From the NCBI GenBank assembly GCA_934148875.1, contig CAKPDJ010000058.1, positions 1 through 8,049 on the forward strand: 8,049 nucleotides of DNA, in the 5' to 3' direction. This DNA comes from an uncultured Bacilli bacterium (lineage in GTDB: Bacteria; Bacillota_I; Bacilli_A; RF39; UBA660). Of this stretch, positions 1 through 5,371 are shown in pieces. The first letter of the stretch is position 1; each line of letters opens with the position of its first letter. The notes under the pieces are model-generated. The model did no database searches, was not told where the DNA came from, and saw only the letters and a list, made by a program, of their open reading frames with translations. The position numbers and the translations under genes are program-made.

Positions 1-72
1 ACACAAATATATACTAATGTATCAAATGATATATTAAGAGAAAATTATAAATTATACCATCCAAGAGGATAG
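1..72 (+). CDS. xerD: XerD-type tyrosine recombinase, C-terminal end (partial)
   Basis: Frame 1 is open from the window edge to a TAG at 70-72 and encodes 23 residues beginning TQIYTNVSND and ending YHPRG. This matches the C-terminus of XerC/XerD recombinases (typically TTQIYTHVS...LREVYKKYHPR); the Y of TQIYT is the catalytic tyrosine that attacks the dif phosphate. XerD acts with XerC at dif to resolve chromosome dimers, and filamentous phages of the CTX type borrow the same enzymes to integrate. The next gene starts 21 bases downstream, so they probably share a transcript. Only the tail is visible, so XerD versus XerC or a single-recombinase Xer cannot be settled; the KLYHPRG ending favours XerD. 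Confidence 0.85.
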   Translation, partial: TQIYTNVSNDILRENYKLYHPRG

Positions 73-93
73 TTTAAAGAAAGAGGGATATAA

Positions 94-1455
94 ATGGAAT
101 TAAATAAAAATATGTTTAGAGAATACGATATAAGAGGAATATGTGGTACTGATTTAAATGGTGATATTGCCTACCTAATCGGTCGTGGGCTAGGTAGTAA
201 AATGCACAAGTTAAATATTGTTAAAACCGTTGTTGCTTATGACAATAGATTATCATCTGTCGAACTAGAAGAAAACTTAATCAAAGGACTAGTTGAATCA
301 GGAATTAATGTCTATCGACTTGGTCTTGCCAGTACACCAATGTGCTACTATGCTAGTAATTATTTTGATGTAAATTGTAGTGTAATGATAACTGCTTCCC
401 ACAATCCAAAAGAATATAATGGTTTTAAATTCTCATTTGACGGTATCAGCAATGCCTGTGGCGCTAGTGTTATGGAAATATATGATATTATTACTAATAA
501 AGATTTTATAAATGGCAATGGTACAATATCTAATGTTGACATTGAAGATGCATACATAGACCTATTAACTAATAATATAAATTTACCTAAGAAACTAAAA
601 ATAGTTTATGACTGTGGCAATGGCACAACATCTATTATTGCAAAAAAAATATTCGATAGATTAAATGTTGAATATATACCACTATATGATATATCTGATG
701 GAAGTTTTCCAAATCATCATCCTGATCCATCTGTTGAGGAGAACCTACGTGATTTAGAAAAAACTGTCGTTCAAAATAAAGCAAGTCTTGGTATTGCCTT
801 TGATGGCGATGGTGATAGAGTAGGGGTAGTCGATGAAAAAGGTAATATGATTGATATTGACAAATATTTAATTATTATGTGGAAATATCTAGTAAATAGA
901 GTAGAGAAGAAGGAAGCATTCTTTGATGTAAAATGTAGTAAAGTTCTAGAAGATGAATTAATTAAATTAGGTGTCAAACCGATCGAAACTAGAACCGGCA
1001 ATTCATATACTAGAAGAATAAGTGCTGAAGGAGATTACATCTTAGGTGGTGAATTATCCGGACACGTTTACTTCAGAGACAAATTCCCCGGTTATGATGA
1101 TGGAATATATGCCGGAATTCGTTTAATCGAAGCTATATCTAATTTAAATGTTGAATTAAGTTCTATGTTAGAAGGAATCAATAAGTATTATTCCACAAGA
1201 GAAAATAAAATAGCTGTCGATGATAGTATTAAATTCGATATTGTTAATAAAGTAAAAGAATACTGTATCAATAAAGGGTATAAATTCATTACCTTAGATG
1301 GTGTCAAAGTAAAATACGACGATGGATTTGCTTTAGTTAGAGCCTCAAATACTGGCCCAAATATAACAACCAGATATGAAGCCAAAACTGAATCAAGATT
1401 AGAAGAAATAACTAATGAATTCAATAACTTAATATATAGTTTATTAAATAAATAG
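94..1455 (+). CDS. phosphomannomutase/phosphoglucomutase (alpha-D-phosphohexomutase family)
   Basis: This 453-residue protein is full length for the family that interconverts hexose-6-phosphate and hexose-1-phosphate (mannose or glucose) in the cytoplasm, feeding sugar nucleotides for envelope glycans. The visible motifs are in the expected order: an N-terminal FREYDIRG at 8-15, the phosphoserine loop TASHNP at 100-105 (Ser102), the magnesium loop DGDGDR at 237-242, the sugar-specificity loop GGELSGH at 318-324, and the C-terminal phosphate-binding segment RASNTGPNITTRYEA near 417-431. The start has an AGAGGG ribosome binding site about eight bases upstream. It follows xerD closely and has its own terminator. 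It is a chromosomal housekeeping gene flanking the prophage attachment site. Mannose or glucose preference cannot be read from the sequence. Confidence 0.95.
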   Translation: MELNKNMFREYDIRGICGTDLNGDIAYLIGRGLGSKMHKLNIVKTVVAYDNRLSSVELEENLIKGLVESGINVYRLGLASTPMCYYASNYFDVNCSVMITASHNPKEYNGFKFSFDGISNACGASVMEIYDIITNKDFINGNGTISNVDIEDAYIDLLTNNINLPKKLKIVYDCGNGTTSIIAKKIFDRLNVEYIPLYDISDGSFPNHHPDPSVEENLRDLEKTVVQNKASLGIAFDGDGDRVGVVDEKGNMIDIDKYLIIMWKYLVNRVEKKEAFFDVKCSKVLEDELIKLGVKPIETRTGNSYTRRISAEGDYILGGELSGHVYFRDKFPGYDDGIYAGIRLIEAISNLNVELSSMLEGINKYYSTRENKIAVDDSIKFDIVNKVKEYCINKGYKFITLDGVKVKYDDGFALVRASNTGPNITTRYEAKTESRLEEITNEFNNLIYSLLNK

Positions 1456-1463
1456 AATGATAT

Positions 1464-1503
1464 ACTAGCAAGTAAATAATTAATTTATTTGTTAGTTCTT
1501 TTT
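1464..1503 (+). terminator. Rho-independent terminator of the phosphohexomutase gene
   Basis: A 14-bp stem (1464-1477 with 1483-1496, two G-U pairs, 5-base loop) is followed by a T-rich run to 1503. It starts 9 bases after the stop codon and ends right at the att repeat, so it belongs to the chromosomal side of the junction. Confidence 0.85.
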
Positions 1504-1526
1504 ATAGAAGTTAACATAATATACAT
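1504..1526 (+). repeat. left att repeat (23-bp exact direct repeat)
   Basis: These 23 bases recur exactly at 6785-6807, 5281 bp downstream, and bracket a complete filamentous prophage. The repeat contains one recombinase half-site and the 6-bp crossover region of a dif-like sequence. Outside it the two copies diverge at once. Confidence 0.9.
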
Positions 1527-1536
1527 TTTATAAACT
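1509..1536 (-). other. dif-like XerC/XerD recombination site (attL)
   Basis: Read on the minus strand the 28 bases split as AGTTTATAAAA - TGTATA - TTATGTTAACT. The centre and right arm match the bacterial dif consensus closely (E. coli right half TTATGTTAAAT, centre TGTATA; Bacillus right half TTATGTAAACT). The left, XerC-side arm matches the Bacillus-type arm ACTTCCTATAA at 7 of 11 positions. The site sits between the phosphohexomutase terminator and the first prophage terminator, and 1.4 kb from a xerD end. In a CTX-like integration the XerD-side half here would be chromosomal and the XerC-side half phage-derived. The motif match is seen directly; use by host XerCD is inferred. Confidence 0.8.
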
Positions 1537-1562
1537 AAAAAAGACTATTATTAGTCTTTTTT
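1537..1562. terminator. bidirectional terminator at the left end of prophage 1
   Basis: A perfect 11-bp stem (1537-1547 with 1552-1562) has a 4-base loop and A6/T6 at its base, so it reads as an intrinsic terminator on both strands. It overlaps the stop codon of the minus-strand regulator. In the excised circle it would lie just after attP and end rep transcription from the other side. Prophage 2 has a structurally equivalent hairpin at the same place. Confidence 0.8.
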
Positions 1563-1685
1563 GCTTTCTATATATTGTTCAATTATGTATATTAATTCAG
1601 AATTAATACTTCTTTTTTCTTTGTCTGCTAATTCTTTTAATTTTTCCCATAATTCTTCAGGAACTCTTATATTGCTTGATATCAT
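1551..1685 (-). CDS. ribbon-helix-helix (Arc/CopG-like) transcriptional regulator, 44 aa
   Basis: The minus strand encodes 44 residues beginning MISSNIRVPEELWEKLKELA. The order is a short beta strand (SSNIRVP), helix A (EELWEKLKELADKE), a turn (KRSIN) and helix B (SELIYIIEQYIES), which is the ribbon-helix-helix fold of Arc and CopG repressors. Such proteins bind palindromic operators as dimers through the beta ribbon. A GAAAGGAAG ribosome binding site lies 5 bases before the ATG. The gene diverges from the phage early genes, with a cluster of inverted repeats between. It is the probable lysogeny repressor or copy-number regulator of prophage 1. Its size resembles CopG of pMV158, and this phage also uses a pMV158-type initiator, but here the regulator lies beyond attP rather than directly upstream of rep. 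Confidence 0.85.
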   Translation of the reverse strand: MISSNIRVPEELWEKLKELADKEKRSINSELIYIIEQYIESKKD

Positions 1686-1705
1686 AATATCTTCCTTTCA
1701 AAATA

Positions 1706-1711
1706 ATTATA
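1706..1711 (-). promoter_or_regulatory. -10 element of the regulator promoter
   Basis: A perfect TATAAT reads on the minus strand 20 bases upstream of the regulator ATG. No good -35 is visible 17 bases upstream. The leftmost operator (1707-1725) overlaps it, which would allow autorepression. Confidence 0.5.
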
Positions 1712-1822
1712 CTATTTTAGTATCATTTTAGATAGACACAGAATAGTACTAAAATGTTGTTAAATATTGTTGACTTTATAGCAACATTATGGTACTATTA
1801 ATTTAGCAACAATATGTTGCTA
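1707..1822. promoter_or_regulatory. four-site operator array of the ribbon-helix-helix regulator
   Basis: Four 19-bp sites share an 8-3-8 inverted-repeat layout: 1707-1725 (TTATACTA/TAGTATCA), 1744-1762 (TAGTACTA/TGTTGTTA), 1779-1797 (TAGCAACA/TGGTACTA) and 1804-1822 (TAGCAACA/TGTTGCTA, perfect arms). The half-sites mix two related words, TAGTACTA and TAGCAACA. Centres are 37, 35 and 25 bp apart. The sites cover the -10 of the minus-strand promoter and the -10 and leader of the plus-strand promoter, as expected for a switch controlled by the adjacent regulator. The repeats are seen directly; the binding partner is inferred. Confidence 0.7.
1770..1798 (+). promoter_or_regulatory. putative early promoter of prophage 1
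   Basis: TTGACT at 1770-1775 and TACTAT at 1793-1798 are separated by 17 bases. The operator at 1779-1797 lies between and over these elements. Transcription would begin near 1805, inside the fourth operator, and read into the early gene at 1862. Confidence 0.6.
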
Positions 1823-1861
1823 TACAAGACAATTAAAGATTTCCTATGAGGTGATTTCATA

Positions 1862-2110
1862 ATGATTGCAATATGGTATGTTCTTACAAGCGATAGATAT
1901 TATGCTAAGTATGTTAAGGGTGCTTATTTTTGTAGTCATTATGAGGTTGGCTATATAAATCAATACGGTCATAAACTTGTTGCATTGTTTTATATAGAAA
2001 ACAAAAAGTTAGTTTCTTGTAATTCCATAAATGATTATTATAATACAAAAAGACTAACTTTTAAACAACGAATAATAAATCGATTAATTGACTTATTACG
2101 TAAAATCTAA
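1862..2110 (+). CDS. conserved phage early protein of unknown function, 82 aa
   Basis: I do not recognise a family. The protein is soluble-looking and rich in Tyr and Lys, with a central YEVGYINQYGHK stretch at 28-39 and a basic C-terminal helix (FKQRIINRLIDLLRKI). A strong GAGGTGA ribosome binding site sits 7 bases before the ATG. It is the first gene after the repressed promoter. A diverged homologue occupies the same slot in prophage 2 (7710-7988), sharing MIAI, YYAKY, YEVGYINQY and the C-terminal LI-LL-KI pattern. Conservation across two different immunity modules argues for a general phage role such as replication control rather than repressor-specific antagonism; this is inference. Confidence 0.8.
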   Translation: MIAIWYVLTSDRYYAKYVKGAYFCSHYEVGYINQYGHKLVALFYIENKKLVSCNSINDYYNTKRLTFKQRIINRLIDLLRKI

Positions 2111-2186
2111 GAAAGGAGTGTGTAAAAAATGAATAATAGCATTAAAGTTAATGCCACATTAGAAACACGAACTAAAAAAGATGGTT
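2110..2186 (+). repeat. 77-bp direct repeat shared by the two prophages (copy 1)
   Basis: This segment is identical to 7973-8049. It starts at the ribosome binding site of the 59-residue gene and runs until the window ends, so the true repeat is longer. It marks the point where the two prophages return to identical sequence after distinct regulatory regions. Confidence 0.95.
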
Positions 2187-2308
2187 CAGGTACTTATCAA
2201 GCCATTGTTATCAAACTTTCTGATAATATTGAAAAATTAGTCTTTTTGAAAGAAGCTGAATTAGAACTTTTAAAGATGACTAACAATAAGTTGCCTTTTG
2301 GTAAATAG
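2129..2308 (+). CDS. small conserved phage protein, possible ssDNA-binding protein, 59 aa
   Basis: The ORF encodes 59 residues beginning MNNSIKVNATLETRTKKDGS, behind a strong AAAGGAGTG ribosome binding site. Predicted alternating beta strands (SIKVNATLETRT, YQAIVIKL, KLVFL) are followed by a short helix (EAELELLKM). That layout and its position just before the coat gene resemble gene V-type single-stranded DNA-binding proteins of filamentous phages, which coat newly made plus strands, but I see no decisive motif. The first 58 bases recur identically in prophage 2. The gene is certain from its RBS and spacing; the function is a weak inference. Confidence 0.8.
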   Translation: MNNSIKVNATLETRTKKDGSGTYQAIVIKLSDNIEKLVFLKEAELELLKMTNNKLPFGK

Positions 2309-2358
2309 TATATCTATTTTTTAGATAAAGAATTTAAAGGGGAAAGGAGGAGGTAGTA

Positions 2359-2583
2359 GTGCCAATGTTAATTGCTGATGTTGCTGGTGAAACTGCTACT
2401 AATGGAATGAATACTGTTGTTTCTGCTTTAACGAATAGTACTACTGGTCTATCTGCTTCAACAATGTTTGGGGTAGTTGCTGACTTAGTACCATTTATCG
2501 TTATGATTGTTCCTGTTGCCTTAGGTGTTTACTTCTTACGTAAACTTGTTAAAGGTGCTGGTAAGGCTAAAGTTAAATTCTAG
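2359..2583 (+). CDS. inovirus major coat protein (pVIII-like)
   Basis: This 74-residue protein has the layout of a filamentous-phage major coat. A small-residue-rich N-terminal helix region (ADVAGETATNGMNTVVSAL) is followed by a hydrophobic segment at about 40-60 (VADLVPFIVMIVPVALGVYF) and a basic C-terminus (RKLVKGAGKAKVKF) that would face the DNA inside the virion. Monomers would wait in the cytoplasmic membrane before assembly around ssDNA. The start is GTG, five bases after AAGGAGGAGG, the strongest RBS in the window, which fits the need for thousands of copies; an ATG two codons later is the alternative. There is no obvious cleavable signal peptide, so it may insert directly as Pf3 coat does. 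A terminator follows downstream. Confidence 0.88.
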   Translation: MPMLIADVAGETATNGMNTVVSALTNSTTGLSASTMFGVVADLVPFIVMIVPVALGVYFLRKLVKGAGKAKVKF

Positions 2584-2627
2584 TATTGTCTAGAATAGGG
2601 TTCTTATAGTGTTATGGTTATAAGGAG

Positions 2628-2664
2628 GAGGGTTGTTAGGTGGTAGCAACTCTCTTTATTTTTT
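2628..2664 (+). terminator. terminator after the major coat gene
   Basis: An 11-bp stem with two wobble pairs (2628-2638 with 2644-2654, 5-base loop) precedes TTTATTTTTT. A terminator directly after the major coat gene is also found in Ff phages, where it boosts coat expression relative to later genes. An RBS-like AGGAGGAGG overlaps the stem base but leads only to a very short reading frame. Confidence 0.75.
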
Positions 2665-2677
2665 AATTAATTCTCGT

Positions 2678-2735
2678 CTTGTCAATGGAAAAACGGAATA
2701 AGCTACTGCATTATGCCGGATTTGTAATTGACAAG
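2678..2735. other. large hairpin, candidate packaging signal or minus-strand origin
   Basis: CTTGTCAAT at 2678-2686 pairs perfectly with ATTGACAAG at 2727-2735. Inside it, 2694-2701 pairs with 2711-2718 with one mismatch around a 9-base loop, giving a long two-tier hairpin. No gene covers it. In filamentous phages the main non-coding region holds the packaging signal and the strand origins as imperfect hairpins. Since the double-strand origin is elsewhere (6057-6112), this one is a candidate for packaging or lagging-strand initiation. Confidence 0.55.
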
Positions 2736-2762
2736 ATTAGGGAAAAAGATAATGGTGTAATT

Positions 2763-2801
2763 TTCAGTTAAAAAGATGTATCAATCATTTTTTTAACTGA
2801 A
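2763..2801. other. 16-bp stem hairpin in the non-coding region
   Basis: Bases 2763-2778 pair with 2786-2801 (one G-T wobble) around a 7-base loop. The stem is A/T-rich but has no terminal T-run on the plus strand, so it is a poor plus-strand terminator. It stands 28 bases after the larger hairpin and 51 bases before the next ATG. The pair of hairpins fills the gap 2584-2852, in which I see no gene. Confidence 0.5.
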
Positions 2802-2852
2802 GTATGCCCCTAACGGCGAGTGTAAAAAAAGAAAATCGGAGGAAAGAAAAAT

Positions 2853-3023
2853 ATGAGTTTTAAATACTATGTTATTGAAGTTATGAACAATAAAGGGGTT
2901 TGGTTGTACTATAATGATTATCTCGATTTAAATGTTGCTATTAACGCATTTGAAAGGCTATGTAGACATGGTCGATTTAGATATAAACTTGTTCAAGTTG
3001 TATCTACTAAGGAGGAAAGATAG
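2853..3023 (+). CDS. small phage protein of unknown function, 56 aa
   Basis: This 56-residue ORF starts MSFKYYVIEVMNNKGVWLYY, behind CGGAGGAAAG. It has a beta-rich start, a central helix (LNVAINAFERLC) and a basic strand (GRFRYKLVQVVS). No family is recognised. It opens the morphogenesis gene block downstream of the hairpins; its stop is followed one base later by the next ATG, whose RBS lies within this gene. The tight packing supports it being real. Confidence 0.72.
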   Translation: MSFKYYVIEVMNNKGVWLYYNDYLDLNVAINAFERLCRHGRFRYKLVQVVSTKEER

Positions 3024-3024
3024 A

Positions 3025-3135
3025 ATGAAATCAGTTGCATACTTTGGATTAGGTTATGTTGTCGGGGGTTTATGTGTTGGTTATAGTGTTGTTTATTTAA
3101 TTAAAAGGAGTGGGTGTTATGTTCGAAGTTTGTGA
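3025..3135 (+). CDS. tiny membrane protein, possible minor coat (pVII/pIX-like), 36 aa
   Basis: AAGGAGG stands 9 bases before this ATG, making it a much better start than the upstream in-frame ATG at 2932, which has no RBS and lies inside the previous gene. The 36 residues are mostly one membrane span (about 4-26, Gly/Val/Tyr-rich) ending in KRSGCYVRSL. Its end overlaps the next tiny membrane gene by 17 bases. Filamentous phages encode two tiny overlapping minor coat proteins (VII and IX in Ff) for the virion tip where packaging starts; size, topology and overlap fit, though sequence alone does not prove it. Confidence 0.7.
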   Translation: MKSVAYFGLGYVVGGLCVGYSVVYLIKRSGCYVRSL

Positions 3136-3235
3136 AACTATGTTAGTTCAATTAGTTAATTGTTTGCCTGTTTTGTTAGGTTGTGTGCTTTTATTTGATT
3201 TACTTGGTAGTTTATTGTTTGGAAAGGGGAAATAA
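3119..3235 (+). CDS. tiny membrane protein, possible minor coat (pVII/pIX-like), 38 aa
   Basis: This 38-residue protein has one hydrophobic stretch (about 8-34, LVQLVNCLPVLLGCVLLFDL) and a short basic GKGK tail. Its AAAGGAG ribosome binding site and ATG lie inside the preceding tiny gene, and its stop is two bases before the next ATG. With its partner it forms an overlapping pair like genes VII and IX of Ff phages. The assignment is by size, topology and position only. Confidence 0.7.
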   Translation: MFEVCETMLVQLVNCLPVLLGCVLLFDLLGSLLFGKGK

Positions 3236-3237
3236 TT

Positions 3238-3576
3238 ATGTTTAAGATTTATGTCCCTGATTTAGATAATTATAAGTGCTTTGTTGTTCGAAATGATTCT
3301 ACTATTAGAGCATATAAGCAAGTACCTAATTATAATTCAAATATTGAATATAGAGATTATTATTATAATTCTAATTATCTATATCAAGATGGTATACAAT
3401 CATTTAGCAATTATACTACATTACCTGTTTGCTTAGATAATTCTTTTTTAACTAATGATTTTTATTATAGAAATGATTTTCCAAGTATTCTTATTATGTT
3501 TATTATTATTGCTAATGTTGGCTTATATTTGCCTTATAGAGTATTTAGTCATTTATGTAGGAGGGTTTTAAGGTGA
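3238..3576 (+). CDS. membrane-anchored phage protein of unknown function, 112 aa
   Basis: The N-terminal 80 residues are polar and very rich in Tyr and Asn (NYNSNIEYRDYYYNSNYLY, then GIQSFSNYTTLPVCLD), followed by one membrane span at about 82-102 and a basic tail (CRRVLR). There is no signal peptide, so the orientation is uncertain. AAAGGGG precedes the ATG. Its TGA overlaps the GTG start of the adsorption protein by four bases (GTGA), implying translational coupling. Position between tiny coat proteins and pIII suggests a virion or assembly component. I cannot name a family. Confidence 0.75.
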   Translation: MFKIYVPDLDNYKCFVVRNDSTIRAYKQVPNYNSNIEYRDYYYNSNYLYQDGIQSFSNYTTLPVCLDNSFLTNDFYYRNDFPSILIMFIIIANVGLYLPYRVFSHLCRRVLR

Positions 3577-5057
3577 AAAAATTAAAATACTTATTGTTTT
3601 CAATTATTCCAATTTTATTGTTTACATCTAAAGTTAATGCTGTATCAATTGAAATGTATCAAGACCAACAAATGACTGCATTAGGTTATAAAGAGTGTGT
3701 TCTTGCTAAATGTTGGGACAGATATAGAAATGTAAAATACGATGGTCAACTAGCTAGTCTTAATTTCTATAGTCCATTAACAATCTCACCACTTGATAAA
3801 TATACCTTAACAATTAATTTCCGTGGTGATGACTTTATATCTGCTAAAGCAAATACTGTATCAGTTAATAATAATACTGAATGTAGTATTATTTCTACTC
3901 AAACAGATGGAAATGAGTATTCTACATATTTAAAAATTGCATTTGTGTGTGGTCAGTCTAGTGATTGGTTTCATGTCAATGTTGGTGGTGCTGGTGATGA
4001 AGATTATATCACAGGTGTCATTAATTATGGTATTACTACTTTAGATATCGTAAATGAAACTGCTAAAGATACAGAAAAGATTATAGCTGGTAATGATAAA
4101 AATACTGATAATATAATTAATAAAAATAAAGAGAATACAGATAAAATATTAGACTCTAATAAAGATACTCAAAATGTAATTAAAGACCAGTTTAATAGTT
4201 GTAGAGATAGTGTTAATTTATTAGATTTAAAAGATGGTACATATTCAAGTAATGGAATAACTGCTATTGTAAAAAATGGTATTATTACTTTAAATGGAAC
4301 TTCAACCGCACTTACATTTTTAAATATTTCTACAAATTCTTACATAAATTGGGTATCTGGACAAAACTATACTGTTTCTTTATTTAATGTTATCTCTAAT
4401 AAAAATCTAAAATTAAGAATTGAGTCAAATGGTATATATGATACTTTTGCAGAGTTGGTAAATAATACTCGTACTTTTTCATACGTTTCAGGTCAGGGAA
4501 TATTTACTAATAAAATAATTATAAGGGTAGAAAATGGAACAACATTAACAAATTTTGTTGTTAAACCTCAAATTCAAGTGGGTTCTTCTGGTACTGAATA
4601 TGAGTCATTCGGTCAACAGATATGTTCAAATAAACTAGATGAGCAGACTAAAACAAGTAAAGGTATATTAGGTAAATTATCTAGTTTGTTTGATTGGTTA
4701 ACTAATAAAGATAGTGCTGATGTTTCAGGTGCTAATAAGATAGCAGGTTATCTTCCACCCGGTCCATTAGATAGTATTATTAATTTACCTTTAACATTCT
4801 TTCAAAATGTTAATACTAATTTATCAAAGACTTGTACTCCTTTAGATGTTCCAATACCTTATTTAAATAAAACAATTCAAATACCATGTATAAATACTAT
4901 TTTTAATCAAATAGATGGTTTACCTAATTTATGGAATTGGACAGGTACAATTATGAGTATATTTATTTTATATAGATATCTAATTGCATTATATAAATAC
5001 TATGATGATTTAACAACTTTAAAGGCAAATTTTATCAGTGATTGGGGGAGTATTTAA
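3573..5057 (+). CDS. pIII-like adsorption (receptor-binding) minor coat protein
   Basis: This 494-residue protein has the topology of a filamentous-phage tip protein: a signal peptide (MKKLKYLLFSIIPILLFTSK, likely cleaved after VNA, residue 23), a long exterior part, and a C-terminal membrane anchor at about 454-476. Exterior segments are a Cys-containing N-terminal beta domain (24-155; pair C42/C47), a polar helical linker with repeated NTDN/ENTDK-type units (about 160-205) suggesting a coiled coil, and a beta domain (215-347) that begins NLLDLKDGTYSSNGIT and ends IQVGSSGTEYESFG. That beginning and ending recur in carbohydrate-binding modules of tailed-phage tail proteins. The GTG start has TAGGAGGG 7 bases upstream. 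It would bind the host surface and mediate entry and release. It is the largest gene of the element. Confidence 0.82.
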   Translation: MKKLKYLLFSIIPILLFTSKVNAVSIEMYQDQQMTALGYKECVLAKCWDRYRNVKYDGQLASLNFYSPLTISPLDKYTLTINFRGDDFISAKANTVSVNNNTECSIISTQTDGNEYSTYLKIAFVCGQSSDWFHVNVGGAGDEDYITGVINYGITTLDIVNETAKDTEKIIAGNDKNTDNIINKNKENTDKILDSNKDTQNVIKDQFNSCRDSVNLLDLKDGTYSSNGITAIVKNGIITLNGTSTALTFLNISTNSYINWVSGQNYTVSLFNVISNKNLKLRIESNGIYDTFAELVNNTRTFSYVSGQGIFTNKIIIRVENGTTLTNFVVKPQIQVGSSGTEYESFGQQICSNKLDEQTKTSKGILGKLSSLFDWLTNKDSADVSGANKIAGYLPPGPLDSIINLPLTFFQNVNTNLSKTCTPLDVPIPYLNKTIQIPCINTIFNQIDGLPNLWNWTGTIMSIFILYRYLIALYKYYDDLTTLKANFISDWGSI

Positions 5058-5362
5058 TGTTAGCTACTGTTATTAATTTTCTATTAAATATTATTGGTAC
5101 TTTAGTACAGATTATTTTATTGCCTATCAACACAATTGTTATTAATGCTATGCCAGATTTAACCGATAAAATTAATCAAGTTAGTACTGGTATTTCAAGT
5201 TTATTTAATGGTTTTAGTTGGGCTATTGGTTTAATTCCACCAACTTTAATTGCTACTTTACAATTTATTTTAGTAATTGAAATATGTAAGCATACTATTT
5301 GGGCCAATTCTAGGTCTATAGTTAAGATATGGAATTTGCTTACAAAGATTAAATTTTGGTAG
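5057..5362 (+). CDS. pVI-like minor coat membrane protein, 101 aa
   Basis: The ATG at 5057 overlaps the previous stop as TAATG and follows GGGGAG by 6 bases, so it is preferred over the in-frame TTG at 5042. The 101 residues hold two strong membrane spans (about 2-25 and 54-77) separated by a polar loop (MPDLTDKINQVSTGISS), with a basic C-terminus. Ff pVI, of similar size, sits beside pIII at the virion tip and is encoded directly after it; order, size and hydrophobicity match here. Its stop codon is embedded in the RBS of the Zot gene. Confidence 0.75.
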   Translation: MLATVINFLLNIIGTLVQIILLPINTIVINAMPDLTDKINQVSTGISSLFNGFSWAIGLIPPTLIATLQFILVIEICKHTIWANSRSIVKIWNLLTKIKFW

Positions 5363-5371
5363 GAGGGTTAT

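Noticed and set aside
360..1424. Three minus-strand ORFs within the phosphohexomutase gene, and one opposite the end of zot (5868-6062)
   Set aside because: They are antisense to strongly conserved genes and have no RBS or recognisable motifs; the last also covers the replication origin hairpin.
2633..2664. Possible short ORF after AGGAGGAGG downstream of the coat gene
   Set aside because: From GTG it gives only 8 codons, and the sequence folds as a terminator with a T-run.
2728..2753. Promoter with TTGACA at 2728 and GATAAT at 2748
   Set aside because: The spacer is 14 bases, too short; the TTGACA is the arm of the hairpin.
2932..3024. Upstream extension of the 36-residue membrane ORF, from ATG 2932
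   Set aside because: It has no ribosome binding site and lies inside the 56-residue gene; the ATG at 3025 has AAGGAGG at good spacing.
3025..3576. UGA-as-tryptophan genetic code, suggested by the Mollicute-like base composition
   Set aside because: Several genes end in TGA at coupled overlaps (GTGA at 3573, ATGA at 7007-7010) and tryptophans are coded by TGG, so the standard bacterial code fits.
5042..5056. TTG start for the pVI-like protein
   Set aside because: The Shine-Dalgarno GGGGAG lies downstream of it and serves the ATG at 5057, which overlaps the previous stop as TAATG.
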